A DNA stretch of 64,000 nt, taken from positions 1-64,000 of the forward strand of contig NZ_BMPO01000012.1 in the NCBI RefSeq assembly GCF_014647635.1. The letters run 5' to 3'. A model generated the notes under the pieces. The model saw nothing but the letters and a program-made list of their open reading frames with translations, was not told the origin of the DNA and made no database searches. A program made the translations under genes and the position numbers. Source of the DNA: Pseudomonas matsuisoli. GTDB lineage: Bacteria; Pseudomonadota; Gammaproteobacteria; Pseudomonadales; Pseudomonadaceae. This document shows, in pieces, positions 1 to 8,901 of the stretch. Every line of letters starts with the position of its first letter. Positions within the stretch are counted from its first letter, which is position 1.

Positions 1-255
1 GTTTTCGTAGATGAACTCCGCCGGGTACACGTTATTCGCGTGAATCCCGCCAACTTTGGCCGCTGCAAGATAGACCTGATCGATGCGCTGCTCCTCGAAA
101 AAGCGGCGCACGGCCGCTTGATCGAGCAGGTTCAGCGTATCGCGCCCAGCGGTAACGATATCGCGGTGACCGAGCGCTTCCAGCTTGCGCACGATCGCCG
201 ATCCGACCATCCCACGATGGCCGGCTACAAAGATACGTTGGTCGAGCGCACTCAT
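1..255 (-). CDS. fcl: GDP-L-fucose synthase (partial, continues past the left edge)
   Basis: This is the N-terminal 85 residues of an NADP-dependent epimerase/reductase. In the known family it converts GDP-4-keto-6-deoxy-D-mannose, the product of Gmd, to GDP-L-fucose in the cytoplasm. The sequence shows a Rossmann nucleotide motif ([10 protein letters not shown]) at residues 13-22 and the family segment [12 protein letters not shown] near residue 70. It starts with ATG two bases after the gmd stop, so the two are co-transcribed and almost certainly act in sequence. The catalytic Ser-Tyr-Lys residues lie beyond the window. A related 4-keto-6-deoxy-hexose enzyme cannot be fully excluded from this fragment. 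Confidence 0.85.
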   Translation of the reverse strand, partial: MSALDQRIFVAGHRGMVGSAIVRKLEALGHRDIVTAGRDTLNLLDQAAVRRFFEEQRIDQVYLAAAKVGGIHANNVYPAEFIYEN

Positions 256-257
256 GA

Positions 258-1379
258 TCAGTTCTCCAGGCTTACCGGGATCTCATGGCCCAGCTCTTTG
301 AGCAAGGCATGGCGCTTGGCGGTTTTCAGGTCTTCCTGAACCATCTCAGCGCACATTTCCTGAACGGTGATTTCCGGCACCCAGCCCAGCTTTTCCTTGG
401 CTTTGGCAGGATCACCCAGCAAGGTCTCCACTTCGGCCGGACGGAAGTAGCGTGGATCGACGCGAACGATGACGTCACCGACTTTGACGGCGGGGGCGTT
501 GTCGCCGGTAACCGCTTCGACGACCGCTTTCTCGCTTTCGCCCGAGCCTTCGAAGCGCAAAGTGATGCCCAGTTCTTTCGCCGACCAGGTGATGAATTCG
601 CGTACCGAGTACTGCACACCGGTGGCGATGACGAAGTCCTCAGGGGTTTCCTGCTGCATCATCATCCACTGCATGCGCACGTAGTCTTTGGCATGACCCC
701 AGTCACGCAGCGCGTCCATGTTGCCCATGTACAGGCAAGGTTCCAGGCCTTGGGCGATGTTGGCCAGGCCGCGGGTGATCTTGCGGGTCACGAAGGTTTC
801 ACCACGGCGTGGTGACTCGTGGTTGAACAGCACGCCGTTGCACGCGTACATGCCATAGGATTCACGGTAGTTCACCGTGATCCAGTAGGCGTACAGCTTA
901 GCGACAGCATAGGGAGAGCGCGGGTAGAACGGCGTAGTTTCCTTCTGCGGAATCTCTTGAACGAGACCGTAGAGTTCGGAAGTGGACGCTTGGTAGAAGC
1001 GGGTTTTCTTTTCCAGGCCCAGGAGGCGGATGGCCTCGAGAATACGCAGGGTGCCCATGGCATCGACATCGGCGGTGTACTCGGGCGCTTCGAAGCTTAC
1101 GGCCACGTGCGATTGGGCACCGAGGTTATAGACCTCGTGTGGCTGCACTTCCTGGATGATGCGGGTCAGGTTAGACGAGTCGGAAAGGTCGCCGTAGTGC
1201 AAGGCGAAGTTCTGGTTCTCGACGTGCGGGTCCTGGTAGATGTGGTCCACACGTTGAGTGTTGAACAGCGAGGCCCGGCGCTTGATGCCATGTACTTCAT
1301 AGCCCTTCTCGAGCAGCAATTCGGCCAGGTAGGAGCCATCCTGTCCCGTGATCCCGGTGATGAGTGCTCTTCGGCTCAC
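258..1379 (-). CDS. gmd: GDP-mannose 4,6-dehydratase
   Basis: A 373-residue short-chain dehydrogenase-type enzyme that turns GDP-D-mannose into GDP-4-keto-6-deoxy-D-mannose, the precursor of GDP-L-fucose and GDP-D-rhamnose. The N-terminus [18 protein letters not shown] carries the NADP-binding GxxGxxG motif. STSELYG and the YxxxK pair ([12 protein letters not shown]) match Gmd, and the length is normal for the family. The start is a GTG that overlaps the TGA of the preceding wzy gene by four bases (GTGA), indicating translational coupling. Base composition returns to GC-rich here after the AT-rich wzy block. With fcl immediately downstream, the product is probably GDP-L-fucose for the O-chain. 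Confidence 0.95.
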   Translation of the reverse strand: MSRRALITGITGQDGSYLAELLLEKGYEVHGIKRRASLFNTQRVDHIYQDPHVENQNFALHYGDLSDSSNLTRIIQEVQPHEVYNLGAQSHVAVSFEAPEYTADVDAMGTLRILEAIRLLGLEKKTRFYQASTSELYGLVQEIPQKETTPFYPRSPYAVAKLYAYWITVNYRESYGMYACNGVLFNHESPRRGETFVTRKITRGLANIAQGLEPCLYMGNMDALRDWGHAKDYVRMQWMMMQQETPEDFVIATGVQYSVREFITWSAKELGITLRFEGSGESEKAVVEAVTGDNAPAVKVGDVIVRVDPRYFRPAEVETLLGDPAKAKEKLGWVPEITVQEMCAEMVQEDLKTAKRHALLKELGHEIPVSLEN

Positions 1380-2500
1380 AAAGCTTTTTCCTTATAAAGA
1401 GGAAAGTCAACTCCATAGCTTTTTCCCATCGAAACTATAAATGGTCTAAAAAACCAATAGAACACGAGTGGAAATAAGTAAAAATCAAAAATATTGAAAA
1501 GATAGAATATATCAAAAAAAGCACGATAAATATAAAGAACTAAAAGCAAAAAAAAGATATAGAAACCATCTACGAAAAGCAATATCAACGAAACAAGGCA
1601 GACGGCAATAACAGCAAAAACACCAAAACCGAAGTATGAGTGGAGCCGTAAGATAGCGCTATGTGGATTTCCTCCAAATTCAACTACCTTAGGGACTGAA
1701 TAAAGATTAACGCCAGAAAAAAAAGTCACTGGATCAACGTGTGAAATATAGTCAGCAAAAATATCCGAGCGCTCGCTCTGCAGACCTGCGGACAAGTTCG
1801 TATTCTCCATAATCAAACCTAGTAGAAAATCCCAATTTAACACAACACCAATCGAGGCTATAAAAAAAAATAAAACCGAGGACTTCGGAAATTTGAAGAC
1901 AGAACAGCCAAGAAAAATGGCGAGCGCTACGGCCAAACCGTTTCTGCTATAAAGAGGAAAACTAAGAATCAAAACAACCAAACAAAGCACAGTCGAGTAC
2001 TGTTTTTTTTCAAAAATACATGACATCACATATCCGCAGAGCGTAGCGATTAGAATCCCAGAATAGACATTTCGGCTTGAGCCCTCTAGGAAACCGTTAA
2101 ACTCCTTTGGCCCATACCGGAAATACAAAAAAAGCAAACCAGTTAAGAGCAACATAAGACCAAACGAGGCATTAATCAAAGAGAAAAAACGAAACTCTAT
2201 GGAAAACCAAGCAACACCAAGGCAACCCAGCATAATCCAAAAAGTAAAAAAACTTCTCCATTCAGTCTCTTGAATATTTAAAAAACTCATAACAAACATA
2301 AACATTAAGAAAAAGATCAAAATCCAATATGGAGCTTTTTTTTCAACGCTACTGGAGAAAAGCACTAACATGAAAATTGTAGACCCTATGACCGCGCATA
2401 AAGAGCGCAACACAAGATCACCCAGATAAATTGACGCAAACGCAGACATGAGATAGATAAGTGAGAAAAAAACCCCTGCAGAACGAGTCGCATTGACCAT
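1376..2500 (-). CDS. wzy: Wzy-like O-antigen polymerase (integral membrane)
   Basis: A 374-residue, strongly hydrophobic protein with about ten predicted membrane segments and a longer hydrophilic loop around residues 220-275 that includes [14 protein letters not shown]. This resembles the large periplasmic loop of Wzy/WaaL proteins. Such proteins polymerise undecaprenyl-linked O-units in the periplasm. The gene is visibly AT-rich compared with its neighbours, which is typical of wzy genes and suggests horizontal replacement. Its ATG overlaps the upstream stop (TAATG) and its TGA overlaps the gmd GTG start. Position in a cluster with wzx and wzz supports Wzy. A ligase role is less likely because a WaaL-like gene is present at 38434-39624. 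Sequence alone does not prove the assignment. Confidence 0.7.
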   Translation of the reverse strand: MVNATRSAGVFFSLIYLMSAFASIYLGDLVLRSLCAVIGSTIFMLVLFSSSVEKKAPYWILIFFLMFMFVMSFLNIQETEWRSFFTFWIMLGCLGVAWFSIEFRFFSLINASFGLMLLLTGLLFLYFRYGPKEFNGFLEGSSRNVYSGILIATLCGYVMSCIFEKKQYSTVLCLVVLILSFPLYSRNGLAVALAIFLGCSVFKFPKSSVLFFFIASIGVVLNWDFLLGLIMENTNLSAGLQSERSDIFADYISHVDPVTFFSGVNLYSVPKVVEFGGNPHSAILRLHSYFGFGVFAVIAVCLVSLILLFVDGFYIFFLLLVLYIYRAFFDIFYLFNIFDFYLFPLVFYWFFRPFIVSMGKSYGVDFPLYKEKAL

Positions 2501-3381
2501 TAGACCGCCCCAAGATCCGGCCTAACACCGATAATCGACGCTGAAGGCGAAATAGCACCCGCCGCGTAAAGTTCAATATCTTCCAGTTTGAGCATGCCTT
2601 TAATTTTGCTAATGACGACCCCAACTCCTATACCATTTTCACCAACTGCCGTTTTGTGAGACCGTGAGTGAATTTCTTTTATCTCGGAAGGACAAAACCC
2701 ATCTACGCGCACTTTCTCTAAATCTTCGTAAAAGTGCGGACCGCTAAAATCCAGCCCGTGTACTACTATGGTCTTAAATCCAAGTCGACGGGCTAAAAAT
2801 ACCATGGAAATGACGCTTGAGTATGCCTGCGGCAATCGAAATTCATCTTCCATCATGTCCCGGAGAACGTGATCAAGATCCAGACCATTAAAAACTCTAT
2901 AGTGCCTATCGCGAATAAATTTCGCATGACGACCATACAACATACCAACGAGCCTTACGCTGTTTTTAAACTCTGAAAGATTCTTAAAAACGAGATTTCC
3001 TTTTCCTAATACGGAGAATCTTTTTAAAAACTCATAAATAGTGACCGTGTTATCTAGAAAGTACTCGTTCTTTAACGAAGCATTCTCAATAAAATGAACA
3101 TCAGCGTTCGGCCAAGCCAAAAATGAAAAATTAAACCCAATAACATAATCATCTTTATTAATCGACGACAAGGTACAATTAAGAGACCAGCCGGACGCTA
3201 GAATGTGGCATACACCACTACAATCGCTAAGCTTAGATGGTTTGTACTCCTCCATTCCGCGACTCTTGAGCGACAAAACTCTAATTTCCTGTACGGTATA
3301 CTCAAAGCACCACAAAAGCTTCGTGAAAAAAAACCTAACCGATCGAGGCATCATACCTAGAACACTACGCACTCGTTTCAT
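2500..3381 (-). CDS. GT42/sialyltransferase-like protein, candidate pseudaminic acid transferase
   Basis: A 293-residue AT-rich protein. Its layout resembles GT42 sialyltransferases such as Campylobacter CstII. An N-terminal nucleotide-site-like ILASGWSLN lies near residues 60-68. GFNFSF (82-87) is in the place of the CNQ segment of CstII, followed by FIENAS (98-102). SSVISMVFLARRLGFKTIVVHGLDF spans 188-212. A His-rich IHSRSHK (237-243) is where CstII has its catalytic His, then LYAAGAISP. This alignment is from memory and by eye. The gene overlaps the stop of pseI (TGATG) and the start of wzy (TAATG), so it is part of the Pse operon. I infer it transfers pseudaminic acid from CMP-Pse. It could instead belong to the related DUF115/MAF-like group. 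Confidence 0.5.
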   Translation of the reverse strand: MKRVRSVLGMMPRSVRFFFTKLLWCFEYTVQEIRVLSLKSRGMEEYKPSKLSDCSGVCHILASGWSLNCTLSSINKDDYVIGFNFSFLAWPNADVHFIENASLKNEYFLDNTVTIYEFLKRFSVLGKGNLVFKNLSEFKNSVRLVGMLYGRHAKFIRDRHYRVFNGLDLDHVLRDMMEDEFRLPQAYSSVISMVFLARRLGFKTIVVHGLDFSGPHFYEDLEKVRVDGFCPSEIKEIHSRSHKTAVGENGIGVGVVISKIKGMLKLEDIELYAAGAISPSASIIGVRPDLGAV

Positions 3382-4436
3382 CACAGGTCCAAGTCACAAA
3401 TTTGAACGGGACTAAAGGCTGAAACTTTTACTTTAACCTTACTTCCGACAACCTTACCAAGGTGCTTCGGCGCACATCCAAAACCAGGCCGTACGCTTCG
3501 AATTGAGTCCGCAGAGACAACATCGCCAACATTCAAATCTTTCACAAAATAAAGCGACCGCCTGAACTGTACATTACTCTGTTCACTGGACTTACGAGCA
3601 TAATTAATTCGGCCCAGCGCTTGCCATGCGATTTTGGCGCTGCTGCATAAATTATTCATCTCGTACGGCTCAAGCGAGAAGCTGTCATCGGGGCCGCCGC
3701 CAGACCTATCCAGTGTGAAGTGCTTCTCGATGATCGACGCTCCCAGCGCCACACTTGTGATAGCCGTGGTGTTGTCCAGGGTATGGTCGGAAAGCCCAGT
3801 GACTAGGCCATGCCTGGCGATCATGTCGGGGATGGTACGTAGGTTGTAGTCGGCTGCGGGAGCAGGGTAGCCACTGACGCAATGCAATACGGCCAATTCC
3901 TTGCACCCGCCTTCGCGCGCCGCTTCGATGGCTTCGGCAATCTCCTCAGCGTCGGCCATACCTGTGGAAATGATCATAGGCTTGCCGGTGCCAGCCACGT
4001 ACTTGATCAATGGTAGGTCGACAGCCTCGAACGAGGCGATCTTATAGGCCGGGGCATTGAGGTTTTCCAGCAGATCGACCGCCGTGTTATCGAAGGGGGA
4101 GCTGAAGATCGTGATACCTAACTTGCGCGCATAGTCAAACAACGGTTGATGCCATTCCCAAGGCATATGCGCTTCTTTGTAGAGTTGGTACAGCGTTTTT
4201 CCATCCCACAGTCCGCCACGAATCAGGAATTCCTCAGTATCGCTATTCAACGTGATGGTATCGGCTGTGTAGGTCTGCAGCTTGATGGCATCGGCACCAG
4301 CCCTCTTGGCCTCCTCTATGATACGCAACGCGGTCTCCAGCTTGCCATTATGGTTGGCGGACAGCTCGGCAATGATATAAGGCGGGTGGTCGATACCGAT
4401 TCGACGGCCGGCAATACTAATGCTGGGGTAGCTCAT
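3381..4436 (-). CDS. pseI: Pseudaminic acid synthase
   Basis: A NeuB-family enzyme of 351 residues that condenses phosphoenolpyruvate with 2,4-diacetamido-2,4,6-trideoxy-L-altrose to make pseudaminic acid. It shows the NeuB barrel signatures AELSANHNG, GADAIKLQTYT, SSPFD, YKIASFE and STGMA. The segment EKHFTLDRSGGGPDDSFS is of the PseI type, and a C-terminal antifreeze-like (SAF) domain covers about residues 290-351. I chose the ATG at 4436, which overlaps the pseH stop (ATGA) and gives MSYPSISIAG. A longer frame to 4466 exists but would run into pseH. It is the last enzyme before activation of the sugar. The C-terminal end is more AT-rich, marking the border with the transferred-looking block. 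Confidence 0.93.
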   Translation of the reverse strand: MSYPSISIAGRRIGIDHPPYIIAELSANHNGKLETALRIIEEAKRAGADAIKLQTYTADTITLNSDTEEFLIRGGLWDGKTLYQLYKEAHMPWEWHQPLFDYARKLGITIFSSPFDNTAVDLLENLNAPAYKIASFEAVDLPLIKYVAGTGKPMIISTGMADAEEIAEAIEAAREGGCKELAVLHCVSGYPAPAADYNLRTIPDMIARHGLVTGLSDHTLDNTTAITSVALGASIIEKHFTLDRSGGGPDDSFSLEPYEMNNLCSSAKIAWQALGRINYARKSSEQSNVQFRRSLYFVKDLNVGDVVSADSIRSVRPGFGCAPKHLGKVVGSKVKVKVSAFSPVQICDLDL

Positions 4437-4951
4437 TGATGTGTGTCTCGGTCTTTGGCTTGCCACTCATGCTGCAGCAAACCGAAATGGATGATGGTGT
4501 GGTAGGTCGTGCCATCGTAATGCTGGTCGCGCAAAGCGCCCTCTTGCACGAACCCTAGCTTTTCGTGAAAACGAATGGAGCGCTCATTGAAGGCCAAGGC
4601 TTGGCCACACACCTTGTGCAGTCCGAGCGAATCGAAAGCGAAGGCCAAGGCAGCCTCACCCAGTTGCCGCCCAGCACCGCGTGGCGCGCCAGGAGCAAGA
4701 TAGAAGCCCCAATCGGCAATATGCTCAGCAACAGTCTGGGTAATGTTGACGAAGCCAAGGGGCTCTTCCTCCTGTTCGAAAATGAGCAGGCTACGAGCAG
4801 AATTAAGCTGGCTACTTTCGTACCACTTCCGATGCTCGGATGGCGTGATCGCATGCCGGGTATACATGAATTGCCGAACGTCCGGATGATTACGCCAGCT
4901 AAGCACCCGCTCAAGGTCATCCTCGCGCATCGCTCTGACAAAAGCGCTCAT
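4433..4951 (-). CDS. pseH: UDP-4-amino-4,6-dideoxy-AltNAc N-acetyltransferase (PseH)
   Basis: A GNAT-fold acetyltransferase of 172 residues that acetylates the C4 amino group made by PseC. The sequence has an N-terminal MSAFVRAMREDDLERVLSWR, then HRKWYESS, an acetyl-CoA loop region (APGAPRGAGRQLGEAAL) and FNERSIRFHEKLGFVQEG near the C-terminus, all typical of PseH. The ATG at 4951 overlaps the pseG stop by four bases (ATGA). A longer frame to 5068 has no support and would overlap pseG heavily. Its place between pseG and pseI in a B-C-F-G-H-I order makes the assignment firm although GNAT proteins are generic. Confidence 0.9.
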   Translation of the reverse strand: MSAFVRAMREDDLERVLSWRNHPDVRQFMYTRHAITPSEHRKWYESSQLNSARSLLIFEQEEEPLGFVNITQTVAEHIADWGFYLAPGAPRGAGRQLGEAALAFAFDSLGLHKVCGQALAFNERSIRFHEKLGFVQEGALRDQHYDGTTYHTIIHFGLLQHEWQAKDRDTHQ

Positions 4952-6027
4952 CGGGAGCTCTCCATTAGTTGCAGCAGACGCTCGGTACCCTGTCCATCGG
5001 TAATTCGGCTTGCTGCGATGGCCATCTGTTGGCGACGGGGACTCGCCTGTAACTGATCGAATGCGCACTGCAACTGGGCGACTAGGGACCTGGATGCATC
5101 AATCAACACAGCCGCCCCGCTGGCGGCCAACGCAGTGGCACCCGACTTCTGGTTTTCTGCCAAGATAACCATGAGTGTCGGCACACCTAAACAACAACGC
5201 TCCCATGAGGTTCCGCCAGCAGCACCGACCGCCAGATCCGCCTCCGCCATGCGCCGGGGCATATCATCAATCCCGGATAACACCTCAACCGGCCAGGGGC
5301 ACGAACGAGCTGCAGCAGTCACTGCCTGCAAATGGGGGGCCGTGGCACCTAGCACAACGGTGAATCGAATGCCATCCGGTAACTCACAGGAGTTCAGTGC
5401 ATCAAGGATGTTACCGGTATGGTTGTGCTGGTCCACGCCACCCAGCGCTATCAGCACGTTCTGAAGATCCCCTCTCTCGCGTCTTATCAGTGATGAATGC
5501 CGCAATAGCGAGAAGTCGGCACGCAGCAACGCATTGCCCGGGCCGACAAGCAGCGTGCAGTGGTCAGGCACTCGCTTACGATAATCGTCGATATGTCGTC
5601 CAAGATTCTGATCCAGCAGCAGATCACAAACATGACAGCGATCCGCCAGGTCATCGATCACCAGCACGCGGCAACCTGCCGGGGTTACCAGAGCCTCCCA
5701 GCGGTGATCCAGCGCATAATGGTCCACGACAAGCCAGTGAGGCCGCCAAGCGGCGATAGGAGCTTGGCTAGCCGCTGCATCCTCGGCCTGGGAAGCGCCA
5801 AGCCAGCGGGAGTGATACAGGTCGTTATCCTGCGCTCGCCCAATCGGCAGCACATGCAGGCCGAAGCCCGCGTCGCCAATCAGCGCATTGAGATTCCCGT
5901 CATGTTCCCTGCTAATAAATAAGCACGCGTGCCCTTGTTCGCGCAGGGCGCGCGCTAGGGTCAGACAGCGCATCACATGTCCGGTGCCCATAGCGAGGGA
6001 GGCATCCACACGAAAAACGATGTTCAC
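4948..6027 (-). CDS. pseG: UDP-2,4-diacetamido-2,4,6-trideoxy-beta-L-altropyranose hydrolase
   Basis: A 359-residue GT-B-like nucleotide-sugar hydrolase that removes UDP to release 2,4-diacetamido-2,4,6-trideoxy-L-altrose, the substrate of PseI. The N-terminal FRVDASLAMGTGHVMRC carries the conserved Gly-His pair of the PseG active site. A second domain with ALGGVDQHN and AVGAAGGTSWERCCLG forms the UDP site, as in MurG-like proteins. The start is a GTG whose last bases form the TGA of pseF (GTGA overlap), which yields the family-typical N-terminus MNIVFRVD. A longer frame to 6066 would overlap pseF without a reason. It is the fourth gene of the tightly overlapped pathway operon. Confidence 0.93.
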   Translation of the reverse strand: MNIVFRVDASLAMGTGHVMRCLTLARALREQGHACLFISREHDGNLNALIGDAGFGLHVLPIGRAQDNDLYHSRWLGASQAEDAAASQAPIAAWRPHWLVVDHYALDHRWEALVTPAGCRVLVIDDLADRCHVCDLLLDQNLGRHIDDYRKRVPDHCTLLVGPGNALLRADFSLLRHSSLIRRERGDLQNVLIALGGVDQHNHTGNILDALNSCELPDGIRFTVVLGATAPHLQAVTAAARSCPWPVEVLSGIDDMPRRMAEADLAVGAAGGTSWERCCLGVPTLMVILAENQKSGATALAASGAAVLIDASRSLVAQLQCAFDQLQASPRRQQMAIAASRITDGQGTERLLQLMESSR

Positions 6028-6725
6028 AAGGTATTCTCGGTCGTGTGCAGGGCCTTGAACATCCACTCGGCTCGCAGCCAGTCTTCGGCGGTATCGATAT
6101 CCTGAACTAGGTGCCTAGGTAGCACCACCGGTGCGGAGTTCGCGCCGAACAGCGCCGCGCTCGCCAACCAAGCGCTGGCGCGCCCCCAATAGAACTGACC
6201 GGCGTCGTGGTAGGCCTCTTCAAGGTCCTGCGAACGGGTATTGAAATGCTCGGGTTGGAACATCTCCACCCGCCCTTGCTGAGAAAGGCGTATTGCGCGC
6301 TGTATTGGGAAGGCATAGCTGGTTACGGAGAAGGCGTAATCGACGCCCTCTTCCTCTAGCACCTTCAAACCCTTTTGAATGGTGTCGGCTGACACGAACG
6401 GAGCGGTGGCATAGACACAGCAGACATAATCCGGTCGGCGACCGCAATCAACCATCCACTGAGTAGCATGCGCGACTACCGGAATCGTGCCAGTATAGTC
6501 ATCCGAAAGCTGCGGGGGCCTCATGAAGGGAACCGTGGCACCGTGGGCTTTGGCTACCTTAGCAATCTCGGGATCGTCGGTGGAAACAACTACCACATCG
6601 AAGCAGCCGCTAGCCAGCGCCGCCTCAATGGACCAAGCGATCATAGGCCTTCCGCAAAACGGCTTGATGTTCTTGCGTGGAATGCGCTTACTGCCGCCCC
6701 GAGCCGGTATCACCGCCAGTCTCAT
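6024..6725 (-). CDS. pseF: CMP-pseudaminic acid synthetase (pseudaminate cytidylyltransferase)
   Basis: A 233-residue cytidylyltransferase of the NeuA/KdsB fold that activates pseudaminic acid with CTP. The nucleotide motif IPARGGSKRIPRKNIK is at residues 6-21, followed by STDDPEIAK and QLSDDYTG. The C-terminal half contains a conserved YHDAGQFYW, which is typical of PseF. It overlaps pseC upstream and pseG downstream by four bases each. It is placed before pseG, as in other pseBCFGHI clusters, rather than after pseI. CMP-Pse made here is the expected donor for the GT42-like protein at 2500-3381. Confidence 0.94.
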   Translation of the reverse strand: MRLAVIPARGGSKRIPRKNIKPFCGRPMIAWSIEAALASGCFDVVVVSTDDPEIAKVAKAHGATVPFMRPPQLSDDYTGTIPVVAHATQWMVDCGRRPDYVCCVYATAPFVSADTIQKGLKVLEEEGVDYAFSVTSYAFPIQRAIRLSQQGRVEMFQPEHFNTRSQDLEEAYHDAGQFYWGRASAWLASAALFGANSAPVVLPRHLVQDIDTAEDWLRAEWMFKALHTTENTL

Positions 6726-7882
6726 ATGTCTAGGGCCTCGCCCAACGCAGCGATCACCAAATCCTGTTGCTGCTCGCTCATGGTCTGGAACATCGGCAGG
6801 CTGATCGCTTCGCCGTAGTATTGCTCAGCCATAGGAAAATCACCCGCGTTGAACCCCAGCTTTTGGTAATAGGGCTGAGTATGGATAGGAATATAATGCA
6901 AGTTAACGCCTATACCCTTTTCACGCAGCAGCTCGAAAACCTGGCGATGGGTCTTATCGAGCAGTTCGAGACGCAGGCGAATCACATACAAATGTAGGCC
7001 GGAATAACTATCAGGGTGCTGCCAGGGTGTTTGCAGAGGAAGTCCGTCGAGTTTTTCTTCATAACGGTGAGCTAACTCATGGCGGCGTGCGATATAGCTA
7101 TCCAGGCGAGTCATCTGGCTTATGCCCAACGCAGCTTGTAACTCCGTCATCCGGTAATTGAAGCCGAGGTCGATCTGCTGGTAGTACCAAGGGCCGTCCG
7201 CTTGGTGCGTCATCAATGACGGGTCGCGCGTGACTCCATGGCTACGCAGTAGCGCCATGCGCTCGGCCAGCTCGGCGCTGTTGGTCAGTGCCATACCGCC
7301 TTCAGCCGTAGTGATGATCTTTACGGGATGAAAGCTGAATACGGTGATATCACTGTTGCGGCCATTACCGATGAATTCGCCCCGGTATTTGCCACCAATG
7401 GCGTGGGACGCGTCTTCGATCACTTTGAATCCATAGCGCGTCGCCAGCGCATGGATAGCCTGCATATCGCAGGGCTGACCGCACAGGTGGACAGGAACAA
7501 CAACCTTGGGCAGGCGTCCGACTTTCTCGGCCTGCTCGAGCTTGGCTGCCAATGCCTTCGGACACAGGTTATAAGTACGCGGATCGATATCGACGAAGTC
7601 GACCTTGGCACCACAGTAAAGCGCGCAATTGGCCGATGCCACGAAGGTAACTGGCGTAGTCCATAGCCAGTCGCCAGCGCCTACGCCAAGCGCCAAGCAT
7701 GCAATGTGCAAAGCAGAGGTCGCACTATTAACAGCGAGCGCATGTTGAGCACCGACATGCTCAGCCACCATGCGCTCGAACCGGGGCACCATAGGGCCTT
7801 GGGTCAAGTAGTCCGACTGAAGTACCTGTACTACAGCGTCGATATCGGCCTGGGTGATGTCTTGGCGACCATACGGAATCAT
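6722..7882 (-). CDS. pseC: UDP-4-amino-4,6-dideoxy-N-acetyl-beta-L-altrosamine transaminase
   Basis: A PLP-dependent aminotransferase of the DegT/DnrJ/EryC1 family, 386 residues long. It uses glutamate to aminate C4 of the 4-keto sugar from PseB. The sequence shows the N-terminal IPYGRQDIT and an ALAVNSATSALHIACLALG phosphate-binding region. EDASHAIGG holds the PLP-contacting Asp. FSFHPVKIITTAEGGMA holds the Schiff-base Lys in the HPVK form typical of PseC. The ATG at 7882 is three bases after the pseB stop, and the C-terminus overlaps pseF. Substrate assignment rests on the complete pathway around it; related perosamine or bacillosamine transaminases share the fold. Confidence 0.93.
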   Translation of the reverse strand: MIPYGRQDITQADIDAVVQVLQSDYLTQGPMVPRFERMVAEHVGAQHALAVNSATSALHIACLALGVGAGDWLWTTPVTFVASANCALYCGAKVDFVDIDPRTYNLCPKALAAKLEQAEKVGRLPKVVVPVHLCGQPCDMQAIHALATRYGFKVIEDASHAIGGKYRGEFIGNGRNSDITVFSFHPVKIITTAEGGMALTNSAELAERMALLRSHGVTRDPSLMTHQADGPWYYQQIDLGFNYRMTELQAALGISQMTRLDSYIARRHELAHRYEEKLDGLPLQTPWQHPDSYSGLHLYVIRLRLELLDKTHRQVFELLREKGIGVNLHYIPIHTQPYYQKLGFNAGDFPMAEQYYGEAISLPMFQTMSEQQQDLVIAALGEALDI

Positions 7883-7885
7883 CGC

Positions 7886-8884
7886 TTAGATACTCCCGAT
7901 TTTTTCCCGGTTGGATTCAATCCAGCCTTGCAGCGCTTCATCACTCATCCACTCGGTATTGTTATCACTGGCGTAGATGAAACCTTCGGCAACTTTTTTG
8001 CCATCCTTGATACGTTCTGCACAGGTATTCCAGTTATTAATGGCAGGCAGAATCTTGTAGTGTTCGGGATATTCGTACGTGTAGTAAGAATCTTCCTCAC
8101 TGATCATCTGCTCATGCAGCTTTTCGCCTGGGCGAATGCCGACAACTTTCTGCTTTGCATCAGGGGCAATGACCCGAGCAAGGTCAGTGACCTTCATGGA
8201 CGGAATCTTCTTAACGTATATCTCGCCGCCTTCCATGTCGTCGAATGCATGCCAAACCAACTCCACGCCTTCCTCCAAGGAAATCATGAAGCGTGTCATT
8301 CGTTCGTCCGTAATCGGAAGTTCACCTTTATCTTTGATCGACATGAAGAAGGGAATAACCGAGCCGCGTGAGCCCATAACGTTGCCGTAGCGCACGACTG
8401 CCATACGGGTTTCATGACCGCCAGCGTAGGAATTTCCTGCTACGAATAGCTTGTCCGAAGCCAGTTTCGTCGCACCGTATAGGTTTGCCGGGCTGCTTGC
8501 CTTATCCGTCGAAAGCGCGACGACGCGCTTGACGCCCTGATCGATGCATGCATCTATCAGATTCATCGCACCGTTGATATTGGTCTTGATGCACTCGAAC
8601 GGATTGTACTCTGCAGTTGGTACGATCTTGGTAGCTGCGGCGTGTACAACATAATCGACGCCATCCAGCGCACGATACAGACGCTCCTTGTCTCGTACGT
8701 CACCGATAAAAAAGCGAACCCGGGGGTCACCCTCAAACTTCTTGGCCATATCCCACTGCTTCATCTCGTCCCTGGAGAAGATAATGATCTTCTTCGGATC
8801 GTACTTAGCGAGCGTCATCGGAACGAAGGTATTGCCGAACGAACCAGTTCCGCCGGTTACGAGAATAGTCTTGTTTTTTAGCAT
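7886..8884 (-). CDS. pseB: UDP-N-acetylglucosamine 4,6-dehydratase (inverting)
   Basis: The first enzyme of pseudaminic acid synthesis, 332 residues. It dehydrates UDP-GlcNAc and inverts C5 to give the UDP-4-keto-L-arabino sugar. It shows the NADP motif LVTGGTGSFGNTF at residues 8-20, the region HAAATKIVPTAEYNPFECI, and STDKASSPANLYGATK with the catalytic Tyr-x-x-x-Lys. The chosen start MLKNKTILVTGG (8884) lies 17 bases after the wzx stop. The open frame extends to 9046, but that part overlaps wzx and does not look like the family. It begins the uninterrupted pse operon. A flagellin-glycosylation role is possible, but the neighbours point to O-antigen. Confidence 0.95.
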   Translation of the reverse strand: MLKNKTILVTGGTGSFGNTFVPMTLAKYDPKKIIIFSRDEMKQWDMAKKFEGDPRVRFFIGDVRDKERLYRALDGVDYVVHAAATKIVPTAEYNPFECIKTNINGAMNLIDACIDQGVKRVVALSTDKASSPANLYGATKLASDKLFVAGNSYAGGHETRMAVVRYGNVMGSRGSVIPFFMSIKDKGELPITDERMTRFMISLEEGVELVWHAFDDMEGGEIYVKKIPSMKVTDLARVIAPDAKQKVVGIRPGEKLHEQMISEEDSYYTYEYPEHYKILPAINNWNTCAERIKDGKKVAEGFIYASDNNTEWMSDEALQGWIESNREKIGSI

Positions 8885-8901
8885 GCGAAGTTCAATCCAT
8901 A

